A DNA stretch of 38,195 bases, from assembly GCA_002796125.1 (NCBI GenBank), contig PCWA01000073.1, forward strand, positions 1 to 38,195, in the 5' to 3' direction. The notes under the pieces were generated by a model. That model did not search any database and was not told the origin of the DNA. It saw only the letters and a list, made by a program, of their open reading frames with translations. Source of the DNA: Candidatus Ghiorseimicrobium undicola. Lineage in GTDB: Bacteria; Omnitrophota; Gorgyraeia; Ghiorseimicrobiales; Ghiorseimicrobiaceae. The position numbers and the translations under genes are program-made. This document shows, in pieces, positions 30,312 through 37,345 of the stretch (positions are counted from its first letter, which is position 1; each line of letters begins with the position of its first letter).

Positions 30312-31190
30312 TTATAAATTTACCCATTCTTCTGAAAGAACCTCTCCTTGCAAGCTGACAATAATTGATTTAAGCGGGATCTTTCTCGTCGCCGAACTTG
30401 CCGCGCTTTTTGCCAGGTTAAGCAGCCCGGCACAACAAGGTACCTGCATCGTCAAGACAGTAAGAGTATTTATCCTGGCTTCATCGATCAGCGCTCTCAT
30501 TTTTTCTATATATTCCCGCTGGTCCGCGTCAAGCTTGGGGCAGGCAATAGCAAGGGATTTGCCTTTTAAATAGTCTCCATGAAAATTACCAAGTGAATAC
30601 GCGACACAGTCGGCAGACAAGACAACATCGGCACCCTGATAATAGGAAGCAAGCGGAGAAACCAGATGCAGCTGTATGGGCCACTGTTTGAGCTGAGAAG
30701 CAACTTTTCCGGCAGCCGCCTCTTCCTTGCCTTCTTTACCGGCTCCGAAGTCCATCGTTTTTGCTCCCGGGCATCCGGAAGGCGGCTTGGCATCTTTGGC
30801 GCCTCCGGCACCCATAACTTCAAATATCTTTTCCGCGTCAATTGCTATATTTTTCTCCGATAAAAAATCTAACGCCTGATGAAAATACTCTTCCTGTTTA
30901 TGCTCCTTAAGGTGTTTAAGGTGTTCTATTATCGTATTTTCACCCTGCTTAACGATATTTTCCATAACCCGGCGCTCGTCGTATTTTTCCGCCTCCCGTT
31001 CCTCTATCCGTATGGCATCCTGCGGGCAATGTTTAATACAGGCGCCTAATCCGTCGCAAAAAAGATCGCTGAGTAAGCGCACCTTGCCGTCAATCACCTT
31101 CAGCGCGCCTTCCGGGCAATTAGGAATACAGGCGCCGCAGCCGTTGCATTTTTCCTCATCTATCTTTATAATTTTTCTTTTCATTGCCAT
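30312..31190 (-). CDS. Ferredoxin-domain protein with C-terminal Cys-rich domain of unknown function
   Basis: The protein has 292 residues. The first 60 form a 2[4Fe-4S] ferredoxin-like domain. Cluster one uses Cys15, Cys18, Cys21 and Cys25. Cluster two has Cys45, Cys51 and Cys55 but Leu48 where the second Cys is expected. A helical middle (LKHLKEHKQEEYFHQAL, about 95-111) and SGCPGAKTMDF near 137-147 follow. The last 125 residues contain SADCVAYS, ACPKLD and VPCCAGL and are closely similar to the 35356-35826 protein. The family is found with redox enzymes in anaerobes but its job is not known. Its place between metV and nfu suggests electron transfer linked to CO dehydrogenase. Confidence 0.82.
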   Translation of the reverse strand: MAMKRKIIKIDEEKCNGCGACIPNCPEGALKVIDGKVRLLSDLFCDGLGACIKHCPQDAIRIEEREAEKYDERRVMENIVKQGENTIIEHLKHLKEHKQEEYFHQALDFLSEKNIAIDAEKIFEVMGAGGAKDAKPPSGCPGAKTMDFGAGKEGKEEAAAGKVASQLKQWPIQLHLVSPLASYYQGADVVLSADCVAYSLGNFHGDYLKGKSLAIACPKLDADQREYIEKMRALIDEARINTLTVLTMQVPCCAGLLNLAKSAASSATRKIPLKSIIVSLQGEVLSEEWVNL

Positions 31191-31211
31191 GATTTCCTCT
31201 TTTCAGGAATC

Positions 31212-31865
31212 TCAGGCCAAAACTTTCGCACGAGGCTTGAGCTGCTTAGAATATTTTCTGGGTTTTTGAATCTTCTCCATCTGGCTAATTTTACCTTTTT
31301 CTTTAAGCTCATTATATATCAATCCCCAGACGCAGTCTTTTTCCTTGTCTACTTCGCATTTACCTTTATCGGAACCGCCGCATGGGCCGTTTAATAACCC
31401 TTTAGCGCACCTGGTTACCGGACAAATTCCGCCGGTCAAATCCAAAACGCAATCACCGCAGGCAGAACACATTTCAGTAAGAACCTTCCCCGACCTGTCC
31501 AGGGTAGAAATAAACAATGTATCGCATCCAGCATGAACGCCTTTTTTCTGCCGCAGGTTTTCTTTAACCGACTGCACGCCCAACCCGCATGACATAACCA
31601 ATACAGAATCCGCCGACTCGATGAGCTTTCTGTTTATTGCCTGCGCCATTATTATTTGCGAGCCGATACATGGAGCCTTAGGTATCGCAAAACCAGTGAC
31701 ATTCTTGCCCGCGGCAATAAGTTGTTCTTTGATTTCGTTCAATTCTTTCTCGCCGCCGGTTTTACAAGTAGTGGAGCATTCGCCGCAGCCGATAAGAAAT
31801 ATATTCTTTTCATTGCCGATATTTTTTAATATCTCTTGTAAAGGTTTTTTCTCAGTAACTATCAT
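31212..31865 (-). CDS. metV: MetV-type methylenetetrahydrofolate reductase C-terminal (zinc/iron-sulfur) protein
   Basis: This 217-residue protein is very Cys-rich (GCGECSTTCKTGG at 26-38, CSACGDC near 134-140, then ICPVTRCAKGLLNGPCGGS) and ends in a basic tail. It matches the MTHFR_C family, to which the MetV subunit of Wood-Ljungdahl methylenetetrahydrofolate reductases belongs. The GGAC-like phrase GLLNGPCGG is diagnostic. It probably carries electrons to or stabilises a MetF partner; MetF is not in the window. It lies 13 bp after cooS, so it is cotranscribed with it. The ATG has GGATAAG before it. Confidence 0.9.
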   Translation of the reverse strand: MIVTEKKPLQEILKNIGNEKNIFLIGCGECSTTCKTGGEKELNEIKEQLIAAGKNVTGFAIPKAPCIGSQIIMAQAINRKLIESADSVLVMSCGLGVQSVKENLRQKKGVHAGCDTLFISTLDRSGKVLTEMCSACGDCVLDLTGGICPVTRCAKGLLNGPCGGSDKGKCEVDKEKDCVWGLIYNELKEKGKISQMEKIQKPRKYSKQLKPRAKVLA

Positions 31866-31878
31866 GACTTATCCTTCC

Positions 31879-33804
31879 TTAGACCGAAACTGTTTCTTTA
31901 GTTTTTTCATACATCATGGGCCGCAATTTAAGCTTTTCCCTTTTCTTATTTACATGCTCGATTATTAAACGCGCCGCCTTTACAGGGTCTTGCTCAAAGA
32001 TCCATCCGGCACCCACCATATCAAAAAGGTCTTTTGTAATAAGGCGCTTTACATTTTCACTACCGGATACGGGCATAGGAGTGCCGAAATGTACTGTTAT
32101 GCCTGATGCAACCGCATACCAGCCGATAGCGATGGCCTTTTCCGACATCCATTCCGGGGCTGAACCCGCAACGGGCAAATCACTAAAATCGTCTCCCAAG
32201 CCGCCTTCTTTTAAAATCTCGCAGCATTCTATTAAAATACGGCTATTATCTACGCATGCGCCTGAATGAAGCACCGGAGGAATACCCACTGCCTCGCATA
32301 CTTCGCGTAATCCCGGGCCGGCATATTCTAAAGCCGCTTCCGGACGCAAGAGCCCTGATTTTCCGCAGGCAATAGCCGAACATCCTGTCTGAATCACCAA
32401 AACATCATTGGCTAAAAGCTCCTTTACCATTTTTGTATGCGATCCGCCGCTCTCATTTTTTGGATTATCACAACCCACCACTGCCACAACACCTCGTATC
32501 CTGCCTTCAATAATCGCATTGTTAAGCGGCCGATAAGTAGACCTGTATCTGCCGCCAAGATGATGAAACACACCCTCGGCCGTAAAACCAACTACCATAT
32601 CCACTTTTTCTTTAGGGATATTAACCCGCGCTTTATCGCGGCGCGTATAATTATCGATAGCGGCCTCTACAAGGCGCTTTGCCGTATCCACAGCGCTTTC
32701 CTCTTTAAAATCCACATGCTCCACCCCGGGGAAACGCGCCTTTTCATGAGTAGAAAAAATCTTTGTATGGAAACAGCTTGCCACGCGCGCAAGAGACGGC
32801 ATGATACACTGTATATCAACGAGCATAACATCCACTGCTCCGGTTATCAAAGCTAATTCCTGCTGGAGAAAATTTCCGGCAACCGGTATGCCGCGTCTTA
32901 CCAATACTTCGTTTGCGCTGCAGCAAATCCCAGCGACGTTTATGCCTTTTGCGCCTTTTTTCCTGGCTTTGTCAATAAGCGCGCTATCCATCGCCACTTC
33001 GGCAACAATATCCGAAAGAAGCGGCACGTGGCCATGGACGATTATATTAACCTCATCTTCCTTTAATACCCCCAGATTCGCCTGCGAACGTACCGGCGCA
33101 GGCAATCCGAAAAGAATATCGGAAATTTCAGTTGCCACCATCGAACCTCCCCAGCCATCGGTTAAGGCGGTTTTCATGGTTGCCATAATAAGATTTTTAT
33201 AATCGTTATCCACGCCCATATTCGTGCGCGACATAGCTTCAGTCATTTCACGGTCTATGCCTCTAGGCATAATATCCAGCTTTTTCCATAAGTCTCTACG
33301 CTTCTTTGGCGCGCGGCGGCTAAATACCAGCTCACCTACCTGCTGTCCGTATTCAGCCAAAATTTTAATTGATAATTCTTCGGCTATTTTCTTTAAATCC
33401 TTATTATCGACAACCACTCCGTATTCTGCGGCAATAATTTTCAGCTTCTCCGGTTCTTTGATCTGATAACCCTGTGTCTTGCCTTGCGACAACGCCAAGA
33501 GCGCTAGAGTTAAATCCCGCCCATGGTCATTGTGACAGGCGGAACCCGCGACACAGTGACGAAGCAGGTTACGCGAAGCGATTACATCGGCATCCGCGCC
33601 GCATGCTCCGTATTGGGCGCCTTCGCCAAACGGGTCAATCCTGCAAGGGCCTAAATTACAATTTTTGCAGCAAAGGCCCAATGTGCCAAAACCGCAATGC
33701 GGCTCCTGCAGCTGGCTTCTATCCCAGACAGTTTCAATATTTTGTTCTTTCGCGATTTTTAATATTTCTTTTGTTGCCGGATCCACCTGCGTATTCTTAT
33801 CCAT
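31879..33804 (-). CDS. cooS: Anaerobic carbon monoxide dehydrogenase catalytic subunit CooS
   Basis: From the ATG at 33804 (AGGGGT upstream; a GTG two codons earlier is less likely) the protein has 641 residues, standard for CooS. The D- and B-cluster cysteines are Cys37, Cys45, Cys46, Cys49, Cys54 and Cys68. C-cluster ligands are seen in HGHVPLLS (His), GICCSANE, VDIQCIMPS, VVGCDNPKNE, TGCSAIACGKSG and HSGACVDNSR. It catalyses CO oxidation/CO2 reduction at a Ni-Fe-S centre in the cytoplasm. The matching maturation ATPase gene is two bases upstream of the track start (34574-33813). No acetyl-CoA synthase subunit is in the window. Confidence 0.96.
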   Translation of the reverse strand: MDKNTQVDPATKEILKIAKEQNIETVWDRSQLQEPHCGFGTLGLCCKNCNLGPCRIDPFGEGAQYGACGADADVIASRNLLRHCVAGSACHNDHGRDLTLALLALSQGKTQGYQIKEPEKLKIIAAEYGVVVDNKDLKKIAEELSIKILAEYGQQVGELVFSRRAPKKRRDLWKKLDIMPRGIDREMTEAMSRTNMGVDNDYKNLIMATMKTALTDGWGGSMVATEISDILFGLPAPVRSQANLGVLKEDEVNIIVHGHVPLLSDIVAEVAMDSALIDKARKKGAKGINVAGICCSANEVLVRRGIPVAGNFLQQELALITGAVDVMLVDIQCIMPSLARVASCFHTKIFSTHEKARFPGVEHVDFKEESAVDTAKRLVEAAIDNYTRRDKARVNIPKEKVDMVVGFTAEGVFHHLGGRYRSTYRPLNNAIIEGRIRGVVAVVGCDNPKNESGGSHTKMVKELLANDVLVIQTGCSAIACGKSGLLRPEAALEYAGPGLREVCEAVGIPPVLHSGACVDNSRILIECCEILKEGGLGDDFSDLPVAGSAPEWMSEKAIAIGWYAVASGITVHFGTPMPVSGSENVKRLITKDLFDMVGAGWIFEQDPVKAARLIIEHVNKKREKLKLRPMMYEKTKETVSV

Positions 33805-33812
33805 AGCCACCC

Positions 33813-34574
33813 CTATTTTGTTAATAATTTTTCCACCACTTCTTTTATCTCTGTATAAACCTTATCCTTTTTCAAGCTTTCCCAATCACCGCGCTGGTTA
33901 GCAGATTTACAATTATCGCTAAAATGCACAACTCCTAGAAGCCCCGCCGTATCAAGGCGCGAGGCGATAAAATTAATATCGCTATCACTGGCTATACGGT
34001 TTGCGACTAGTGAAATATTTTTTATGCCGATATCCTTTGCCAGAGGATAAATCCGCTTGGCGCTTTCTATGCTTAATGTGCTTGGTTCAACCACTATTAT
34101 CAAGCGGTCAAACTTATCAGCTGTCCCCCTGCCCAGATGCTCAACTCCGGCCTCAAAATCAACAACAATATGCTCGTTATCCCTTAATGTTATCTGATGC
34201 AAGAGGCGCTTTAAAAATGTGTTTTCGGGGCAGGCGCATCCGGTATTGCCGCCCTTAATAGTGCCCATAACGATTAATTTAATGCCTCCGTGTACTTTTA
34301 GAAACCTATCGGGGATATCATCAATCTTTGGATTCAGCTTAAAAAAACCGGGATTATCTTCGCTTACCCCCATCCTTTCATGTATCAATTCCTTCATCTC
34401 TACTATGGGTGTAATTTCCTGCGCTTTCGGAAAACCTAAAGCCGAACCAAGATTCGCATCCGGATCGGCGTCAACCGCCAAAACATCGAGCCCGGCATCC
34501 TTTAACGCCCAACAAATTAAAGCCGCCAGCGTAGTCTTGCCAACGCCGCCTTTTCCAGCAATACCTATTTTCAT
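33813..34574 (-). CDS. cooC: CO dehydrogenase nickel-insertion ATPase CooC
   Basis: This 253-residue ParA/MinD-type P-loop protein has the deviant Walker A GKGGVGKTT at about residues 7-15 and DADPDANLG (36-44). GNTGCACPE near 108-116 is a C-x-C motif that is characteristic of CooC and binds nickel or zinc. ATP hydrolysis drives nickel insertion into CooS, encoded next. The predicted promoter is at 34650-34678, giving a leader of about 69 bases. No clear ribosome site precedes the ATG. Confidence 0.95.
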   Translation of the reverse strand: MKIGIAGKGGVGKTTLAALICWALKDAGLDVLAVDADPDANLGSALGFPKAQEITPIVEMKELIHERMGVSEDNPGFFKLNPKIDDIPDRFLKVHGGIKLIVMGTIKGGNTGCACPENTFLKRLLHQITLRDNEHIVVDFEAGVEHLGRGTADKFDRLIIVVEPSTLSIESAKRIYPLAKDIGIKNISLVANRIASDSDINFIASRLDTAGLLGVVHFSDNCKSANQRGDWESLKKDKVYTEIKEVVEKLLTK

Positions 34575-34649
34575 ACGGATTGATTATGGTCTATTATAAA
34601 TTTGACAATTGTAGGCTTAAAAAATTTTATACATTTTCCACGAAACTTT

Positions 34650-34678
34650 ATTATATTCTATTTCGCCCCATTAATCAA
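34650..34678 (-). promoter_or_regulatory. Promoter of the cooC-cooS-metV-fd-nfu-hrb-fprA operon
   Basis: TTGATT (34673-34678) and TATAAT (34650-34655) on the minus strand are separated by 17 bases. The predicted start is near 34643, 69 bases before the cooC ATG. The 106-bp gap between the siroheme-protein gene and cooC holds nothing else recognisable. No sequence resembling the Rrf2-gene palindrome is present here. Confidence 0.65.
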
Positions 34679-34680
34679 AT

Positions 34681-35343
34681 TTATTTTATTCCTATTTCTT
34701 CCTTAAATTTATCCAGCCCTATTCTCTCAATAAATAACCCCAGGCGTTCGGCAAATTTTGCGCCTTTTTGATATCGCTTGATTATCCTTTCTACCAAGAT
34801 GCCTGCCTCTTCTTCGGATATACCACGCGCAAAATTTACGGCAATTCTCGGCCTGGCCCCTGCCGCACCGCCCACAAATAAATCATAACCTTTTGAAGAA
34901 GCGACTATGCCGATATCTTTAACCTTTGATTCAGCGCAGCACCTTGGGCATCCGGAAACGGATATAACCAGCTTAAAAGGAGTTTCTATCCCGTGGAATC
35001 TTTTATCAAGCCCCGTACCCAGCGAAAAAGAATCCTGTAAATTATTACCGCAGATATAGCCTCCGGCACAAACCTTAACCGGGCGCACGCAAAAGGCGGC
35101 AACCTTAAAAGTGGGCGTGTTCAGTTTTTTACGGCACTCTTCATTTCTTTTTTTATCGCTTACGCCTCCGATAATAATCTCTGAACCAAGCTTTATCTTG
35201 CTCTCTCCAAACTCATCACAGGCATCGGCAATCCTGCGTAAATCGGCAGGCGCTAAAACGCCTCCCGGAAAATGCAAGGCGATAAACTTATTGCCTTCTT
35301 TGTCTAAACTGCTATGAATAATCTTTCTGGCAATAAAATTCAT
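34681..35343 (-). CDS. Small nitrite/sulfite reductase-like siroheme [4Fe-4S] protein
   Basis: This 220-residue protein equals a single nitrite/sulfite reductase half. Residues 19-60 look like the ferredoxin-like half-domain (FIALHFPGGVLAPADL). The metal site is Cys92-x5-Cys98 (KVCAGGYICG) and Cys132-x3-Cys136 (SGCPRCCAES), the siroheme-[4Fe-4S] pattern. Full-length reductases have two such halves and exceed 450 residues; small dissimilar forms of 200-230 residues are known in methanogens and anaerobic bacteria, often of unknown substrate. It ends the Rrf2-led operon. The ATG is 12 bases after the paralogous domain gene. Confidence 0.85.
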   Translation of the reverse strand: MNFIARKIIHSSLDKEGNKFIALHFPGGVLAPADLRRIADACDEFGESKIKLGSEIIIGGVSDKKRNEECRKKLNTPTFKVAAFCVRPVKVCAGGYICGNNLQDSFSLGTGLDKRFHGIETPFKLVISVSGCPRCCAESKVKDIGIVASSKGYDLFVGGAAGARPRIAVNFARGISEEEAGILVERIIKRYQKGAKFAERLGLFIERIGLDKFKEEIGIK

Positions 35344-35355
35344 GATGAATTCCCG

Positions 35356-35826
35356 CTATAACCATTCTTCAGAAAGCACATCCCCCTGCAAACTCACCAC
35401 GATGGATTTAAAAGGGATTTTCTTTTTTGCCGCATCCAACGCCCGCCTGGCGGTGGCTACCAATCCAGCGCAGCAGGGCACCTGCATAGTCATAACCGTA
35501 AGCGTATTTATCTGGGCATCATCAATAAGAGATTTTATTTTTTCCACATATTCATCCTGCCCCTCATCCAGCTTCGGGCAGGCGATAGCAATAGATTTTT
35601 CTTTAAGATAATCCTTGTGGAAATCCCCTACGCTATAAGCCACGCAATCAGCGGATAAAAGCAGATCCGCCTTTTCGTAATACGGCGCAAGAGGTGAAAC
35701 CAAATGCAGCTGGATAGGCCATTGCCTCAATTGCGATTGCCTGCTTCCCTCCTTATTCCCGGAACCTGCTTCTTTTTTCCTAAAATCCTGCATACTTGAA
35801 CCCGGACATCCACCAAACGCGCTCAT
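35356..35826 (-). CDS. Stand-alone copy of the C-terminal domain of the ferredoxin-domain protein
   Basis: This 156-residue protein starts MSAFGGCPGSSMQDF, like the linker of the 30312-31190 protein, and then follows that protein residue for residue at roughly two thirds identity or more by eye. Its cysteines are Cys7, Cys61 (SADCVAYS), Cys83 (IACPKLD) and Cys118-Cys119 (VPCCAGL), all shared. The ferredoxin domain is missing. A duplication within about 4.5 kb is the simple explanation. It probably binds a metal or iron-sulfur cluster and works with the siroheme protein encoded next. The HD protein gene ends one base upstream. Confidence 0.78.
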   Translation of the reverse strand: MSAFGGCPGSSMQDFRKKEAGSGNKEGSRQSQLRQWPIQLHLVSPLAPYYEKADLLLSADCVAYSVGDFHKDYLKEKSIAIACPKLDEGQDEYVEKIKSLIDDAQINTLTVMTMQVPCCAGLVATARRALDAAKKKIPFKSIVVSLQGDVLSEEWL

Positions 35827-35827
35827 T

Positions 35828-36562
35828 TTATTCCTCCTTAAGATAAATTTTCTCCGCCAGCTCTTTACCTGCGGCCGTAAGAAATATTCTCTTTATCATG
35901 TTTTCGAGTTTTTGTTTATCCGAAACATTCGCCTCATCTTTTAAATTAACCAGCCAATCGGAATCATAAAGAACCTTAAAATTATCCGTATCGATCTTAC
36001 CCGGCGTATGATGATGCGCGATGATCGCGCAGATTTCCTCTATATCCTCTTTTTTCAGGGTCATTTTGAGCAATATTTTCCTGGCCGCGGCCGGCCCTTC
36101 TTTTTCTTGCAGGTTCCCAGCAGAGGAGCCGTATTTTTCCTCGGCTATCTTTATACCCACATCATGCAGGATCGCCGCCGGTATTACAATATGCCAGTCA
36201 GCCGGCTCTTTTTTCAGCAATTCTTCAGCAAACCCCAGCACTTTTTTTGCGTGATCTATCCTTTTTTTATCCTGCCCAAAAAATTCCTCTAATTCCTTCA
36301 GTAACTTATCCTTTAAAGTTATGGCCTTATTGTGCAAATAATTCTCGTAGGTTTCCTTTCCCACGCATCTAGCCGCCTCTTTGCACCAGTCCAAACAGCT
36401 GGCGCCGTCTTGCGTGCGCAATATTTTGTTCTTACACTTCGGGCATACAACCTGAACTTCATCGCTCCAGATCTCAACTAAATATCCGCAATTAGGGCAT
36501 CTAACTTCATCGGCTTGCGGCTCTCTGAATTTCGCAGAACCCGGACAAAAATCTATGCTCAT
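35828..36562 (-). CDS. HD-domain phosphohydrolase-like protein with N-terminal zinc ribbon
   Basis: The protein has 244 residues. Residues 20-45 hold Cys22-x2-Cys25 and Cys40-x2-Cys43, a zinc ribbon. Further cysteines at 56, 60 and 66 could form another site. Residues 100-215 form an HD domain: His104, His133-Asp134 (ILHDVGIKIA), a His cluster in IIAHHHTPGK near 173-180, and a late Asp in VLYDSDWL. HD proteins hydrolyse phosphate esters or bind metals; here the substrate is unknown. It overlaps the Rrf2 gene by four bases (ATGA), so it is translationally coupled to it. Confidence 0.85.
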   Translation of the reverse strand: MSIDFCPGSAKFREPQADEVRCPNCGYLVEIWSDEVQVVCPKCKNKILRTQDGASCLDWCKEAARCVGKETYENYLHNKAITLKDKLLKELEEFFGQDKKRIDHAKKVLGFAEELLKKEPADWHIVIPAAILHDVGIKIAEEKYGSSAGNLQEKEGPAAARKILLKMTLKKEDIEEICAIIAHHHTPGKIDTDNFKVLYDSDWLVNLKDEANVSDKQKLENMIKRIFLTAAGKELAEKIYLKEE

Positions 36563-36972
36563 CGGCGCTCCTGGTTTATCATTAGCGAATCAAGTGTCAG
36601 CAAACTCAACTCGGACTTAAGGCGCTTTTCAATATCGGAAATTTTACGGCGCAATAAACAGCTATTCACATCCGGGCAAATTTTCTTATTTAAAAAACAA
36701 TTATTCAATTTTAACGGCCCCTGAAAAACTAAAATTAAATCGTTTAAAAATATCCGCCTGGGGCTGCGCGCCAGGATAAACCCTCCGCCCTTGCCTTTAG
36801 ATGCGGCAAGAAAACCATGTTTATGCAAGGCCTGCAAAATCTTTCGTAAAAAAGGGTAGGGAATCTTCAATGCGCGGGTCAAATCAGAGACCTTCAGCTT
36901 TTCCTTATTCTGTTTAGCCATAAAGCAAAGCGCTTTAATCGCGTAATCCGTATCCCTATTTATGAGTGACAT
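36559..36972 (-). CDS. Rrf2-family transcriptional regulator with [Fe-S] cysteines
   Basis: This 137-residue protein has the Rrf2 winged helix. It starts LINRDTDYAIKALCFMA, the recognition part is RALKIPYPFLRKILQ (33-47), and the wing is SKGKGGGFILARSP (58-71). Cys92, Cys99 and Cys105 correspond in spacing to the IscR/NsrR iron-sulfur ligands. It probably senses cluster supply, oxygen or nitric oxide. A perfect 9-bp inverted repeat overlaps its own promoter, indicating autoregulation. It overlaps the HD protein gene by four bases and heads the operon with the paralogous domain protein and siroheme protein. Confidence 0.93.
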   Translation of the reverse strand: MSLINRDTDYAIKALCFMAKQNKEKLKVSDLTRALKIPYPFLRKILQALHKHGFLAASKGKGGGFILARSPRRIFLNDLILVFQGPLKLNNCFLNKKICPDVNSCLLRRKISDIEKRLKSELSLLTLDSLMINQERR

Positions 36973-36992
36973 CGCTATTATTGCCTCCTTTT

Positions 36993-37022
36993 AAATGATA
37001 CCATATTAGTATCATTTGTCAA
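36993..37022 (-). promoter_or_regulatory. Promoter and Rrf2-type operator of the Rrf2-led operon
   Basis: TTGACA (37017-37022) and TATCAT (36995-37000) on the minus strand are 16 bases apart. Across the spacer and -10 lies a perfect 9-bp inverted repeat, AAATGATAC (36993-37001) and GTATCATTT (37009-37017), with a 7-base centre. The operator-sized palindrome (25 bp) would place a repressor directly on RNA polymerase contacts. It is the likely binding site of the Rrf2 protein encoded immediately downstream. Confidence 0.75.
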
Positions 37023-37080
37023 GCTTTATATTGATCAAACAGTTATTTTCTCATTGCCAAAAAAACTGATTACGTAAAAT

Positions 37081-37281
37081 AAATTGTGTAAATTCGCCTG
37101 CTGGCTTGGGCTGATTTTGAGCAGGGCCTAACGCAGGCCGAGCGAGCACGGCTGGCCTTTGATTGCCTGTCGGCCAGAGCGAGGCCGAGTAGCGGAGCAT
37201 AATTTTCCACGCCGGGGAAAATTATGCGTCCCCGCGAAAAATCGGGACAAGGCAGCCGTGAATAAACAATTTCGACAATTC
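37081..37281. repeat. MITE-like interspersed repeat, long form, copy 4
   Basis: This 201-bp element has inverted termini (37081-37094 with 37268-37281, matching at most positions) and lies between the divergent Rrf2 and ispH genes. It carries all three stem-loops of copy 1. The 12-bp stem (37197-37208 with 37216-37227) has ATA/TAT where copy 1 has GCG/CGC. The CTGGCC/GGCCAG stem is also retained. A 72-codon frame inside is a by-product of the repeat. Confidence 0.87.
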
Positions 37282-37310
37282 TCAGCATACTACCAAAAAA
37301 ACTATTACCG

Positions 37311-37339
37311 TTGCCTTAGATAAGATGGCGTGTTAAAAT
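37311..37339 (+). promoter_or_regulatory. Promoter of ispH, possibly giving a leaderless mRNA
   Basis: TTGCCT (37311-37316), a 17-base spacer and TAAAAT (37334-37339) lie on the plus strand. The predicted start is at or very near the A of the ispH ATG (37346). No ribosome site is visible between -10 and ATG. Three to four of six -35 bases match consensus. Confidence 0.5.
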
Positions 37340-37345
37340 ATCTAA

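Noticed and set aside
28146-34574. Complete CODH/acetyl-CoA synthase locus
   Set aside because: Only CooC, CooS and MetV are present. AcsB, CdhD/CdhE, MetF and corrinoid-protein genes are not in the window, so the full Wood-Ljungdahl pathway cannot be claimed.
37070-37288. 72-codon minus-strand open frame
   Set aside because: It is the counterpart of the frame in repeat copy 1, spanning the repeat termini. The conserved unit is the DNA stem-loop structure, not a protein.
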